Shown here in pieces: positions 35,557 to 45,564 of a stretch of DNA of 64,000 bases. Location of the stretch: NCBI GenBank assembly GCA_016191115.1, contig JACPPG010000028.1, positions 35,924 to 99,923 on the forward strand. The letters are read 5' to 3'. Below the pieces are notes generated by a model. That model was not told the origin of the DNA. It was given only the letters and a program-made list of their open reading frames with translations, and did not search any database. This stretch comes from Planctomycetia bacterium. GTDB lineage: Bacteria > Planctomycetota > Planctomycetia > Pirellulales > JACPPG01. The translations under genes and the position numbers were made by a program. Position 1 is the first letter of the stretch, and every line of letters starts with the position of its first letter.

Positions 35557-36696
35557 ATGGCGTCCGACACCGCACCGAGCGCGAGCATTGCGCGCCAACT
35601 GCAGCGCTCGCAGGAGCGGCTGCAATCGATCCTCGACACGGCCTATAGCGCCTATGTGGCCATCGACGAGCAAGGGCTCATCATCGACTGGAATCGCCAG
35701 GCCGAGGCCACCTTCGGCTATCCGCGTGAGGAAGCCCTGGGCCGGGCATTGGCGCACATGATCATCCCGCCGCCGTACCGTGGCCGCCATTTGGCAGGGT
35801 TACAAAGATTCCTCGCCACCGGCCAGGGTCCGGTTTTCAACCGCCGCCTGGAGATGGAGGCCCGCCACCGCGACGGGCACGAGTTCCCCGTCGACTTGAC
35901 CATTTGGCACTTGCGGGACGAGCACGGCTGGACATTTCACGCCCTGGTGCACGACGCCACGGAGCTGCGCGAGGCGCAGCGGCTGGCCATGGCGGCCGAG
36001 CGGCAGGCCGCGGCCGGCCAACTGATCACGCTTTTGGCGCAAGAAAGCCGCAATCCGCTGCAGCAGATCGAGATGTGGTCCGAAATGCTGTCGCTGGAAG
36101 TGCAGGAGTGCCCCACCGCGCGGGCGGCCGTGGCCGAGATTCAGAAGGCGCAACAGCGGCTGGTTCAACTGTTGACCGACGTGCGGGGATACGCGGCGCC
36201 GCTGCAGTTGACTCCGCAGATGGTAAATCTGGCGGAAGTCTGGCGCGAGGCGTGGCACGAGGTGACCCAATTGCCCTGCGACCGCGCGGCCGAGCTGTTC
36301 GAGGACGCCGACGCCGTCGACCTGTGGTGCCGCGTCGATCCCGAGGCGGCCGAACAGCTCTTCCATCACGTCCTGAGAAGCGCGATTGCGCGGGCTGGCG
36401 AGCCAGCCGAGATTTGCATCGCCTGTTTCGACGACACGAGCGGCCGGCCGTCGCTGCGCGTGGCCGTGCGCGACAACGGCCGGCCCTTGTCGGACGAGGA
36501 GCGCCGGCAATTGGAAGTTCACAATGGCTCGCAACCGGGGGAACCGAACGCCGAAGCTGAGTCCGAGGACTTCAGCATGGCGATCGCCGCGCGGATCGTC
36601 GAGGCACACGGCGGCCGGATCGCGGCCGGCACCGGGCAATGGGCAGGAGGCGAAGTTGTGATCGTGCTCCCGCGCGCGGGCGGCAGCGCCACCTGA
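35557..36696 (+). CDS. PAS-domain histidine-kinase-like protein lacking the phospho-acceptor His
   Basis: 379 residues from the ATG at 35557, chosen for a strong GTGGAGG ribosome site seven bases upstream. A PAS domain (about 20-140, with GLIIDWNRQAEATFGYPREE) leads to a dimerisation helix where the H-box reads LAQESRNPLQQIEMW: Gln (about 162) replaces the usual His. The ATPase part keeps a G1-like RDNGRPLSDEE and a late AHGGRI block, but the N-box (LFHHVLRSAIAR) lacks its Asn. It has no membrane helix. Autophosphorylation is unlikely, suggesting a pseudokinase sensor; no response regulator is adjacent. Confidence 0.8.
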   Translation: MASDTAPSASIARQLQRSQERLQSILDTAYSAYVAIDEQGLIIDWNRQAEATFGYPREEALGRALAHMIIPPPYRGRHLAGLQRFLATGQGPVFNRRLEMEARHRDGHEFPVDLTIWHLRDEHGWTFHALVHDATELREAQRLAMAAERQAAAGQLITLLAQESRNPLQQIEMWSEMLSLEVQECPTARAAVAEIQKAQQRLVQLLTDVRGYAAPLQLTPQMVNLAEVWREAWHEVTQLPCDRAAELFEDADAVDLWCRVDPEAAEQLFHHVLRSAIARAGEPAEICIACFDDTSGRPSLRVAVRDNGRPLSDEERRQLEVHNGSQPGEPNAEAESEDFSMAIAARIVEAHGGRIAAGTGQWAGGEVVIVLPRAGGSAT

Positions 36697-36775
36697 AATG
36701 CCCTCCACTCGCACAGGCGAGCCCACGGGTTGATCCCGTAGGTCCTGTCCGCCGGCACAGCGAGCCCTCGTTCCC

Positions 36776-39700
36776 TTAATCGCCGCGGAGCGCGGGCACG
36801 ATCGGCGCCTGCAGGACGGCCCAGGCCGCGACGGCGCCGGCCACCAGGCCGATCGCCAGCACGGCGATCAAGGTCCCTGCCAGAGCGAGCCACGGCAGGC
36901 CCGCCCCTCCGACAGCAAGGTGAGGCGCCACGGCCACGAGCGCCGCGGCGGCCCCGGCGGCCAGTCCGCCGGCCAGCAGTAGGGCGTTCTCCCATAGCAC
37001 GATCCGCGCCACAAGTGCCCGGCGAAACCCGGCCGCGCGCAACAGCGCCAGCTCGCCGCGCCGCTCGATCACGTTGCGAAGCTGCACGGTCGCCAGGCCG
37101 AACGTGCCCAGCAGCAAGCCCAACCCGCCGAGACTCTGGAACGTCGACAAGTACGTGTTTTGCACGGCGGAGTAGGCCGCCAGGCGATCGACGGTACGCT
37201 CGGCATCGAGGCCGAAATCGCCTAGTGTCGATTCCAGTGCGGCGGCCGCGCGGGGAGCTTGATCGCGCGGCGCGTCGACGAGGAAGAAGCGATAACCGCT
37301 GGTGTCCGGGAAGTGCTCGAGGAAGGCGCGCTCGCCGATCAATAGCACGCCTTGCAGGATGCTGTTCTTCAACAAGCCCGCGACCTGCATCGAGAGCCGG
37401 CCCCCGCGGCCGTCGGCGATGTCGTAGGTGCTGCCCACGCCGGACAGGTGCAGGCTGTACTTCGCCGTCGCCTCGTCGATAACGACCGGCACGGCGTCGC
37501 TGCCCGGCGCCGCATCGGGCAGCGGCTCGTCGAGCAATTGCCACGGGTTGGCGGTGCCGCGCGGCCCGCTGGCCCAGGCGAAGCCACCGCGCGCCAGCAA
37601 ACTCTCTGGCACGCCGAGCACGCGTGGTTGTTCCGTGTGGTAGAGATTCAAGCAGCTTGCGTCCGCGCCGCCGGCTGCGCGCAGGGCGAAGATATGGGCG
37701 CCCGCCAGGGCCCTGCGATCGGCGGCCGAGAACCCCAGTTCAAGCTGGCCATCATCGGTGTTGAGGTCCTGGTAGATCGGCTGGTCACTTTCGGCCACGA
37801 GGGCGAATCCGCCGGTGCCGCTCTCCCGGCTGTCGGGCGCCGCGTTCGGATCGAGCCGAAACGCGCTCACGGCAATGATCAGAAAGCTGGCCGCAGCGAT
37901 CAGACCCACGGTCAACGTGCTGCGGCCCGGGTGGCGCGCTGCGTTGCGCACGGCGAGCCGGGCCAGCGGGGCGCGACCCGTCACGATCGCCGAGCCCCCC
38001 GCTGCGCTCCGCAGCCGCGCCGGCAAGAGCGTGAGTAGACCGGCCAGCACCAGCGTTCCCGAGCCGAAAAACGCGCCGGCCTGCGCGGAGGCACTGAGCC
38101 GACTCCCCGCTGCGCCCAATGCCACGGCCAACGCCAGCGCCGCCCATCCCATCCGCCGCGGCCACCGCGACGGCCCGCTAGCGCCGCCCGCCGTCTCGAT
38201 GACGCGGCTGGTTAAAAGCGATCGCACTTCGTAGCGACCCAGCCGCCGAAGCGAGAACCAGATCGTAACGAGCGAGATCACAACGCTCGTCAGCCAGCCC
38301 ATCGCAAGGCTCATCGGCGTCACGTAGAGGCGCAAGAAAGGGGTCGTGATCGCGGCCAGCCACCAGGTGCGCAGGCCGGCCAGCATCAGCCACGCGTAAC
38401 CGGCGCCCAGCGCGAGGCCGACGAGTGCCCCGATACTCGCGACGATCGCGCCTTCACCCATCAGTAGCCAGCGCACTTTGCGCACCGGCCAGCCGACGGC
38501 CAGGAGCACGCCGACTTGCGGCGCGCGCTGCTCGACGCCCAGGCGAAAGAGGATCGCCACCAGCATCACAGCCGCGGCGATGATGAAGAAACTGAATCCA
38601 AGGTAAAGGCCGCCGAACGAGGTCGTCCCCTGCGAAGCCCACAGGGCCTGCAGCTTCACCGGTTGAAGAACGAAGCCCATCGCCGCCGGATCAGGCCTGA
38701 GTTGCACGGCCAGCGACTCGGCGGTTCGCCCCTCGCCTGGCGGGATCCGCAGCGACGTCGTGTCGCCGAAGCGGCTTCCCCACAGCTTCCGCCCGGTCGC
38801 TAGCGCGACGTACGCCTTGGGCGTGGCCTTGTGGTCGTCCCAGTACTGCTCATCTTTTGGACGAATCCGCTGGCTGTCGAACGGGAACGGCGGATTCCAG
38901 TCGGCGATCGACAACTGGTCGGTGACGCCGGGGAGCGTGGGCGTCAGGTTCGGATCGGCCGCGGCGCCGGTGAGCGCCACGATCGCTGCCAATCTCAATG
39001 CCACGGTCTTCTCGCGGACATTGCCATGCGTGCTCTCCGGCTCGAAGTACGTGACGCGGATGGTGTCGCCCACTTTGGCGTTCAAGTCCTCGGCCGCCCA
39101 ATCCACAAGCGCGATCTCGTCGTCGGCCAAGGGCGCTACTGGCTTGCCGTCGGGCGCGACAAAACCACCCAACGGCGGTTGCGGCGCGAAGTCGATGGCC
39201 GCGATCGTCGAGTAGGGAATCTCGCGCTCGCCGTCGGCCAGCGTGTTGGCCAGATACGTGAACGCCGGCTGAGCGCCCAGCGGCCCGAAGGCCTTGACGG
39301 CCGCCGCGACGGCCGCCGGCTCGAGCAGCATGCGGTCGCTTTCCAAGAGGAAATAACCGGCCGGCACCTGGCGGATCGACAGACCGTAGTCGATTAGTTC
39401 AGGGTGGAGCAGCGCCTGCAGCTTGTCGTGGTCGGCGGCAAGCGCCGACAACGACGGCGGCGTTTCGCGTGGCGCCGGCTGATGGCCGACCAGAATCGCG
39501 TTCACCTTGTCCGGCTGTTTCAGCACCCGCTGCACGTCGCCCAGGTTCAGAAAAGCGTTGCGCGGCATGGCCTGATTAGGCCGCAGCACGAACGATTCCA
39601 TCTCGCCGGCGCCGAGAATCCGCGCCACCTTCAGCCGCAGCGTGGTGACCGTTTCCGTCTTGCGGCCCAATGGGCTGTCGGCTGGCACCTCGCGGGCCAC

Positions 39701-40186
39701 CGGCAGGCGGACGATGCACTCGCCGCCAGGCGCCAGCCCGAGTTCGGTGGCCAGGGCTTCATTCAAGGATATCTCGCCCGGTGCCGGCGGTGCCAGATCT
39801 TTGGCCGAGGGAGAACTGCCCAATGCAAAGACTGCTTTGTCGCAGCCAATCAAATTCACGCGCGCCGCACGGGCGTGCGATGCGGGGCTCTCGACCGTGC
39901 CCTCTAGGACTATCGCTGGGACGGCCAACTCGTGCGATTGCCGAAACTCTGGTTCAGCGGCGAGCTCACTGGCCAGCTCGGCGCGAAAGAACCGCGGCAC
40001 GACGAGCGCCTCGTCGACGCCCTGCAGCCGATCGAGGGCCAAGTGCCGCAGGCTGCCGCGGACCGAATCGCCGACGGCCAGGGCGCCGGTCAGCACGGCC
40101 GTCGCCGCCGCCACGCCCAGCACCACGGCCACGTTGATCCGCCAGTGGTGGACGACTCCGGCGGCGATCAGGCGGACAAGCGACAT
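36776..40186 (-). CDS. Large FtsX-type ABC permease
   Basis: 1136 residues from the ATG at 40186 (MSLVRLIAAGVVHHWRINVA). An N-terminal helix and long periplasmic region precede two FtsX membrane domains, marked by RLGVEQRAPQVGVLLAVGWP in the middle and IERRGELALLRAAGFRRALV near the end. Each has a set of hydrophobic helices around it, about ten in all. Large permeases of this type extract lipids or lipoproteins. No ATPase gene is adjacent; the orphan LolD-like ATPase at 31036 is the nearest candidate. Confidence 0.85.
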   Translation of the reverse strand: MSLVRLIAAGVVHHWRINVAVVLGVAAATAVLTGALAVGDSVRGSLRHLALDRLQGVDEALVVPRFFRAELASELAAEPEFRQSHELAVPAIVLEGTVESPASHARAARVNLIGCDKAVFALGSSPSAKDLAPPAPGEISLNEALATELGLAPGGECIVRLPVAREVPADSPLGRKTETVTTLRLKVARILGAGEMESFVLRPNQAMPRNAFLNLGDVQRVLKQPDKVNAILVGHQPAPRETPPSLSALAADHDKLQALLHPELIDYGLSIRQVPAGYFLLESDRMLLEPAAVAAAVKAFGPLGAQPAFTYLANTLADGEREIPYSTIAAIDFAPQPPLGGFVAPDGKPVAPLADDEIALVDWAAEDLNAKVGDTIRVTYFEPESTHGNVREKTVALRLAAIVALTGAAADPNLTPTLPGVTDQLSIADWNPPFPFDSQRIRPKDEQYWDDHKATPKAYVALATGRKLWGSRFGDTTSLRIPPGEGRTAESLAVQLRPDPAAMGFVLQPVKLQALWASQGTTSFGGLYLGFSFFIIAAAVMLVAILFRLGVEQRAPQVGVLLAVGWPVRKVRWLLMGEGAIVASIGALVGLALGAGYAWLMLAGLRTWWLAAITTPFLRLYVTPMSLAMGWLTSVVISLVTIWFSLRRLGRYEVRSLLTSRVIETAGGASGPSRWPRRMGWAALALAVALGAAGSRLSASAQAGAFFGSGTLVLAGLLTLLPARLRSAAGGSAIVTGRAPLARLAVRNAARHPGRSTLTVGLIAAASFLIIAVSAFRLDPNAAPDSRESGTGGFALVAESDQPIYQDLNTDDGQLELGFSAADRRALAGAHIFALRAAGGADASCLNLYHTEQPRVLGVPESLLARGGFAWASGPRGTANPWQLLDEPLPDAAPGSDAVPVVIDEATAKYSLHLSGVGSTYDIADGRGGRLSMQVAGLLKNSILQGVLLIGERAFLEHFPDTSGYRFFLVDAPRDQAPRAAAALESTLGDFGLDAERTVDRLAAYSAVQNTYLSTFQSLGGLGLLLGTFGLATVQLRNVIERRGELALLRAAGFRRALVARIVLWENALLLAGGLAAGAAAALVAVAPHLAVGGAGLPWLALAGTLIAVLAIGLVAGAVAAWAVLQAPIVPALRGD

Positions 40187-40246
40187 GCCAGTTCCACACG
40201 AATGGAGCGACCTAAACAAAAACCCGTCTCTGCGCCAAGTGTTCAC

Positions 40247-41806
40247 TTACACGTTGCCGCCGACCTTGGCTTCCGCCGCCGCGCCGCGCTCCGCCTGCGC
40301 CACCACGCGGTTCACCGCGTTGAGAAACGCCTGGGCACTCGCCTCGACGCTGTCGGTCGACACGCCGCGGCCGCGGAACACCGCTCCTGCGTGCTCGACC
40401 TCGACCGTGACCTCGGCCTGCGCGTCCTTGCCGATCGTCACGCTGTGGACGTTAAAGTCCTTGCAAACGACCTCGACGCCGGTGATCCGCTCGATGGCGC
40501 GGAACAGGGCGTCGAAGGGCCCGTCGCCGGCCGTGACTTCCTCGGTCAACACTTCGTCACCGCGCTTGACGGTCAGGGCGACCGTCGGCACCTGGCCCGA
40601 TTCGGCCACGAGCCGGTAGCCGGCGATGGTCCAGGTCTCGGGCACGTCGCGGATTTCCTGCTCGATCAGGGCGGCGATGTCGGCGTCGTAGACCTCCTTC
40701 TTCTTGTCGGCCAGCACCTTGAACTGGTCGAAGACGGTTTGCAGTTGCTCGTGCGTGAGGTGATAGCCCAGCGCCTTGGCCCGGTCGCCCAGCGCCGCGC
40801 GGCCGCTGTGCTTGCCTAATACCAAATCAGTCTTGGCAAAACCGACGTCCTCGGGCCGCATGATCTCGTAGGTGGTGCGCTCCTTGAGCATGCCGTCCTG
40901 ATGGATGCCGGCCTCGTGGGCGAAGGCGTTGCGGCCGACGATGGCCTTGTTCCTTTGCACCTGGATGCCGGTGATGTTCGACACCAGACGGCTGGTGGGG
41001 ACCAGCCTTTGCGTCACGATCTTGGTCGTCGCGTGGTAGTGGTCCTGCCGCGTCCGCAGCGCCATCACGACCTCTTCCAGCGAGCAGTTGCCGGCCCGCT
41101 CGCCGATGCCGTTGATCGTGCACTCGATCTGGCCGGCGCCGTTCTCGACGGCCGCCAGGCTGTTGGCCACGGCCAGCCCGAGGTCGTCGTGACAGTGGGT
41201 GCTGATCACGGCGCGGTCGATGTTCGGCACACGGTCGCCGAGGGCCCGGATCACGCCGCCGACGTGGGCCGGCGTGCCGTAGCCGACCGTATCGGGAATG
41301 TTGACGGTCGTGGCCCCGGCGTCGATCGCCGCCTCGACCACGCGGCACAGGAAGTCGAGCTCGGTCCGCGAGGCGTCCTCGGGCGAGAACTCGATATCCT
41401 CGCAATAGCCGCGCGCCCGGCGCACCCCGGCCACGGCCCGGCGGATAATCTCCTCTTTGTCCATCTTGAGCTTGAACTCGCGGTGGATGGCGCTGGTGGC
41501 CAGGAAGACGTGAATCCGCGCCTGCGGAGCGCCCCGCAGGGCCTCCCACGCGCGGTCGATGTCGTCGTCGTTGGTGCGGGCCAGTCCGCAGATTACGGCG
41601 CCGGTGATATTGTCGGCGATGCCGCGGACAGCCTCGAAGTCGCCGGGCGAGGCGATGGGAAAGCCGGCCTCGATGATGTCGACGCCCAGATCGACGAGGG
41701 CCTGGGCGACTTCCATTTTTTCGGCGATGTTCATGCTCGCGCCGGGCGACTGCTCGCCGTCGCGGAGCGTGGTGTCGAAGATCCTGATATGTCGAGAAGT
41801 GGTCAT
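40247..41806 (-). CDS. leuA: 2-isopropylmalate synthase
   Basis: 519 residues, the full length of the long bacterial LeuA form. The N-terminal TIM-barrel carries [19 protein letters not shown], the metal-binding [15 protein letters not shown] and the [14 protein letters not shown] block; the C-terminal regulatory (leucine-binding) domain starts at about residue 390. It condenses acetyl-CoA with 2-oxoisovalerate, the first step of leucine synthesis, in the cytoplasm. AAAGGA precedes the ATG. A complete leucine attenuator lies upstream. Other leucine genes are not in the window. Confidence 0.95.
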   Translation of the reverse strand: MTTSRHIRIFDTTLRDGEQSPGASMNIAEKMEVAQALVDLGVDIIEAGFPIASPGDFEAVRGIADNITGAVICGLARTNDDDIDRAWEALRGAPQARIHVFLATSAIHREFKLKMDKEEIIRRAVAGVRRARGYCEDIEFSPEDASRTELDFLCRVVEAAIDAGATTVNIPDTVGYGTPAHVGGVIRALGDRVPNIDRAVISTHCHDDLGLAVANSLAAVENGAGQIECTINGIGERAGNCSLEEVVMALRTRQDHYHATTKIVTQRLVPTSRLVSNITGIQVQRNKAIVGRNAFAHEAGIHQDGMLKERTTYEIMRPEDVGFAKTDLVLGKHSGRAALGDRAKALGYHLTHEQLQTVFDQFKVLADKKKEVYDADIAALIEQEIRDVPETWTIAGYRLVAESGQVPTVALTVKRGDEVLTEEVTAGDGPFDALFRAIERITGVEVVCKDFNVHSVTIGKDAQAEVTVEVEHAGAVFRGRGVSTDSVEASAQAFLNAVNRVVAQAERGAAAEAKVGGNV

Positions 41807-42042
41807 GGGATGTCCTTTGGCGAAATTGAAGTTGTGCTTACCAAAGCGCGACGCGCTATGCGGGGGCCGACCCTAGGCCGGCCCGGTAAGCGCCAACCGT
41901 GCCCTCGGAAATGCCAGTGGACGGTGGTCAGTGGACTGTGGACAGCGGGGACGGACGGATTGCGCCCGTATGCCGTGGCCATGTCTCGTGATTCGGATCG
42001 CGTCGATCATCTGTGTGGGGCGTCGAAAGGCGTTTCACCAAC

Positions 42043-42074
42043 AAAAAAACCCCAAGGCGGCAAGCCTTAGGGTT
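42043..42074 (-). terminator. leuA attenuator terminator
   Basis: Read on the minus strand, CCCTAAGGC, loop TTGCC and GCCTTGGGG form an 11-bp stem with one G-U pair, followed by seven U residues. It ends about 236 bases before the leuA start and downstream of the leader peptide, so termination here would keep leuA off. Confidence 0.88.
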
Positions 42075-42135
42075 CGCACTGTTCGTCTCGAAAATCCAGG
42101 CGTACGAACCCTAGCGCTTGCCGGAGGCAAGCAAC
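42043..42135 (-). promoter_or_regulatory. Leucine attenuator (pause, antiterminator and terminator stems)
   Basis: Three alternative pairings are visible on the minus strand. First, GCTTGCC-TCC-GGCAAGC within the end of the leader gene makes a hairpin. Second, GGCAAGCGCTAGGGTTCG (42105-42122) can pair with CGAACCCTAAGGCTTGCC (42059-42076) at 16 of 18 positions, an antiterminator. Third, the latter can instead fold into the U-tailed terminator. With the Leu-rich leader peptide this is the classic transcription-attenuation arrangement. Confidence 0.85.
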
Positions 42136-42170
42136 TGCAAAAGCAGGCCTAGGAGGTTCAACTGCGCCAT
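42111..42170 (-). CDS. Leu leader peptide of leuA
   Basis: A 19-residue frame, MAQLNLLGLLLQLLASGKR, with eight Leu codons (TTG, CTC, CTA, CTG, CTT, TTG, TTG, CTT) that need several different Leu tRNAs. It ends in the first arm of the attenuator hairpin. Ribosome stalling at the Leu codons during leucine shortage would free the antiterminator. A weak GGAAAG lies upstream of the ATG. Confidence 0.85.
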   Translation of the reverse strand: MAQLNLLGLLLQLLASGKR

Positions 42171-42222
42171 GGCATTGAGCTTTCCGCTTAGGGAGCCGGG
42201 GAGTTGACCCCGGCTGATGTGA

Positions 42223-42251
42223 ACTGTAGCTAACTGGGGAGTTTTGGTCAA
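42223..42251 (-). promoter_or_regulatory. Probable sigma70-type promoter for the leuA leader
   Basis: Minus strand: -35 TTGACC (42246-42251), a 17-base spacer and -10 TACAGT (42223-42228). Transcription would start near 42216 and run through the leader peptide. A GC hairpin (CCGGGG/CCCCGG, 42197-42214) lies in the early leader. Confidence 0.7.
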
Positions 42252-42295
42252 GCAAAAAGGGTCGCGTCCGGCATTGGAAAAAGTGACGCACGTCG

Positions 42296-42321
42296 CGGGG
42301 GGACGGGCATCTTGCCCGCCT
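42296..42321. repeat. Short GGGCATCTTGCCC hairpin
   Basis: CGGGCATCTTGCCCG is an inverted repeat preceded by a G-run. The same motif recurs at 44131-44155 after the LolA-like gene (GGCGGGCATCTTGCCCGCC). Both are intergenic and could be dispersed palindromes. Confidence 0.6.
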
Positions 42322-42483
42322 CTGCCCGCAACGACTGGCTGTGCAAGCCCGGCCCGCTAGCGGCCTGCGACGCGTCTTGAGCCGCGTTCCGCTTTCGGCT
42401 ACTCTCCCGCGTCCGCCACGGCTATTTGCAGCACGGGACCACCGCTACGCGTCCGCGGCGGTTTGTTTGCTGCGCGGACAAGC

Positions 42484-43020
42484 ATGAACCAACAGTCGTG
42501 CACGGCCCTGCACGGATCGCGAAAATGTCACCTGATGGACTACGACGTACAGCGATTTACCCGGCGTTGCGCAGCGACCGGCCGTGAGTTGGCCGAAGGG
42601 GAGGAGTTCTACACGGCGCTAGTGGCCGACGGCGCGGCGCTTCGCCGGCTGGACTATGCCGCCAGTGCCTGGCATGGCCCGCCCGAGGGCGCATTGGGCT
42701 GGTGGAAATCGCGGGTGCCGTCGCGCGACGCGCGGCGGCCGCGACTGGCGCCTAACGAGGTACTGCTCGAGCTGTTCGTGAACTTGGAAGGGATCGCCGA
42801 CAAAGAGGATATGCGCACCGTGATGGCCCTGCTACTGGTGCGGCGGCGCGTGCTGCGCTTGGAGGATACCGAAACCGACGATGCGGGCGGTGAGGTGATG
42901 GTCCTCTACGCGCCGCGCGAGGACGCCACCTACCGCGTCAAAAGCGTCATGCCCAGCGACAAGCGAGTACAGGAGATTCAGGACGAATTGTCGCGGCTGC
43001 TGTTCGCCGGAGCAACGTAG
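42484..43020 (+). CDS. Conserved planctomycete hypothetical protein
   Basis: 178 residues from the ATG at 42484; an ATG at 42535 (MDYDVQRFTRRCAATGRELA) is an equally possible start because neither has a strong ribosome site. The opening resembles a small metal- or disulfide-type motif around Cys (CAATGRELAEGEEFYTALV). The middle is helical and ends in LQDELSR-like charged sequence. No enzyme family is recognised. The lipoprotein gene follows after a repeat-rich gap. Confidence 0.65.
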   Translation: MNQQSCTALHGSRKCHLMDYDVQRFTRRCAATGRELAEGEEFYTALVADGAALRRLDYAASAWHGPPEGALGWWKSRVPSRDARRPRLAPNEVLLELFVNLEGIADKEDMRTVMALLLVRRRVLRLEDTETDDAGGEVMVLYAPREDATYRVKSVMPSDKRVQEIQDELSRLLFAGAT

Positions 43021-43026
43021 AAGCAA

Positions 43027-44091
<1,065 letters not shown>

Positions 44092-44130
44092 GAAGCGGGC
44101 AGCCGGTAGCGGGCGGCGGGCAGTTTTGGG

Positions 44131-44155
44131 GGGCGGGCATCTTGCCCGCCTCGCT
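44131..44155. repeat. Short GGGCATCTTGCCC hairpin, second copy
   Basis: Second occurrence of the palindrome seen at 42296, located between the lipoprotein and Gfo/Idh genes. Confidence 0.6.
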
Positions 44156-44244
44156 CATTTGCTGCCAAATAGTGATGCGCTGGTTGACACTCCGTGTGGC
44201 GGTCGAGCGCGAATCGAGTCATTCTCCTCATCGCGGCTTTCCTC

Positions 44245-45225
44245 ATGGCACGAATCAAGATCGGTCAAATCGGCACAGGGCATGCCCACGCGGCTGGCAA
44301 GATGGAGGTGTACCGGGCGAGCGCGGATTTCGAGGTCGTGGGCGTTGTCGAGCCTGATGCCGAGCTGGCCGCCAAGGCGCGGCAGTCGCCCGTCTATAAG
44401 GACCTGGCGTTTGTTACCCGCGAGCAACTGCTGAACACGCCCGGACTGGCGGCGGTGGCCGTCGAGACGCGCGTGGCCGACCTGTTGGACACGGCCCGTG
44501 CGTGCGTCGAAGCGGGCAAGCACGTTCACCTCGACAAGCCGCCCGGCTCGTCGATGGCCCAGTATCGGCGCATTCTCGACACCGCGGCCCGCAAGCATCT
44601 CGCCGTGCAGATGGGCTACATGTACCGCTACAGCCCGGCGATCGTCTTCCTGCGCGATACGTTGCGCAAAGGTTGGCTGGGCGAGCCGTTCGAGGTACAC
44701 GCGGTGATGAGCAAGGTCGTCAGCCCGCCGGCGCGTCGGCCGCTGGCGGCGTTTTCGGGCGGCATGATGTTCGAGCTGGGCTGCCACATCATCGACCTCG
44801 TGGTGGGCGTGCTGGGGCGGCCGACGTCGGTCGTGCCGTTTGCGCAACACGTCGCGCCTTTCGACGATGGGCTGAGGGACAATACGCTGGCCGTCTTCAT
44901 GTATCCGAGGGCGCTGGCGACGGTGAAGAGCACGGCCATGGAGGTCGATGGCGGCGACCGGCGGCACCTGGTGGTGTGCGGCACGGAGGGCACTTGCCAC
45001 GTGCAGCCTCTCGACGCGCCCGACATTCGCCTCACCCTCTCAAAGCCGCGCGACAAGTACCAAAAAGGCTACCAGGAAGTGCGCTTCGGCGACTACCCGC
45101 GCTACGTGGGCGACGCGGCCGACCTGGCGCGGATCATCCGCGGCGAAAGGGAGCCCGACTTCGGCTACGAGCACGACCTGGCCGTACAAGAGGCGGTGCT
45201 GAAGGCGTGCGGCCTGCCGGTGTGA
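44245..45225 (+). CDS. Gfo/Idh/MocA-family oxidoreductase
   Basis: 326 residues. The N-terminal Rossmann domain opens with IKIGQIGTGHAHAAGKM and has the family block AGKHVHLDKPPGSS, where the usual EKP is DKP. The C-terminal domain carries GGMMFELGCHIIDLVVGVLG. These NAD(P)-dependent enzymes oxidise or reduce sugars and related compounds. It sits upstream of a luciferase-like enzyme and an amidohydrolase on the same strand, separated by R2 copy 3. Confidence 0.88.
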   Translation: MARIKIGQIGTGHAHAAGKMEVYRASADFEVVGVVEPDAELAAKARQSPVYKDLAFVTREQLLNTPGLAAVAVETRVADLLDTARACVEAGKHVHLDKPPGSSMAQYRRILDTAARKHLAVQMGYMYRYSPAIVFLRDTLRKGWLGEPFEVHAVMSKVVSPPARRPLAAFSGGMMFELGCHIIDLVVGVLGRPTSVVPFAQHVAPFDDGLRDNTLAVFMYPRALATVKSTAMEVDGGDRRHLVVCGTEGTCHVQPLDAPDIRLTLSKPRDKYQKGYQEVRFGDYPRYVGDAADLARIIRGEREPDFGYEHDLAVQEAVLKACGLPV

Positions 45226-45232
45226 CGGTATT

Positions 45233-45310
45233 CAGGAGGCGACGTCCCGTCGCCGACGGCCGCTCGCACCGCTTAGAATCGACGCGGTCGGCGACGGGAG
45301 TCGCCGCCTG
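45233..45310. repeat. Long imperfect palindrome
   Basis: CAGGAGGCGACGTCCCGTCG on the left (from 45233) is matched by the inverted arm CGACGGGAGTCGCCGCCTG on the right (ending at 45310), with a 30-base loop. It could act as a bidirectional terminator after the Gfo/Idh gene. Confidence 0.6.
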
Positions 45311-45312
45311 CA

Positions 45313-45432
45313 CAGGAGAACGGCAAAGTCCTGGGAGAGGGGGTCAGGCACATTGTTCGGCCGAAGGTCCTGCGGAAGAATTGAGAACCGCAGGGGCCGA
45401 AAAATGAGCCAGACCCCGGACTTCGCCCCTCC
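45313..45432 (+). repeat. R2 miniature repeat, copy 3 (right end decayed)
   Basis: The left end CAGGAGAACGGCAAAGTCC and interior blocks GGGGGTCAGGCACAT and AATGAGCCAGACCCCGGACT match copies 1 and 2. The right terminal repeat is lost after GGACTTCG. No flanking direct repeat was found. Confidence 0.75.
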
Positions 45433-45564
45433 GACCAGCCGCGCCTATTGCCGGCCTGCAAAAGGCCTTACAATCTTGGGCACGCCCGGCGGCCCGTCGC
45501 AACCACCGCGTCGATTGGCCGCCGCAACGAACCCTCTCGTCCGCACCGCGAAGGAGATCGATCC

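Noticed and set aside
40901..42070. Plus-strand open frame of 389 codons opposite leuA
   Set aside because: Antisense to a full-length LeuA; its composition reflects mirrored codon bias.
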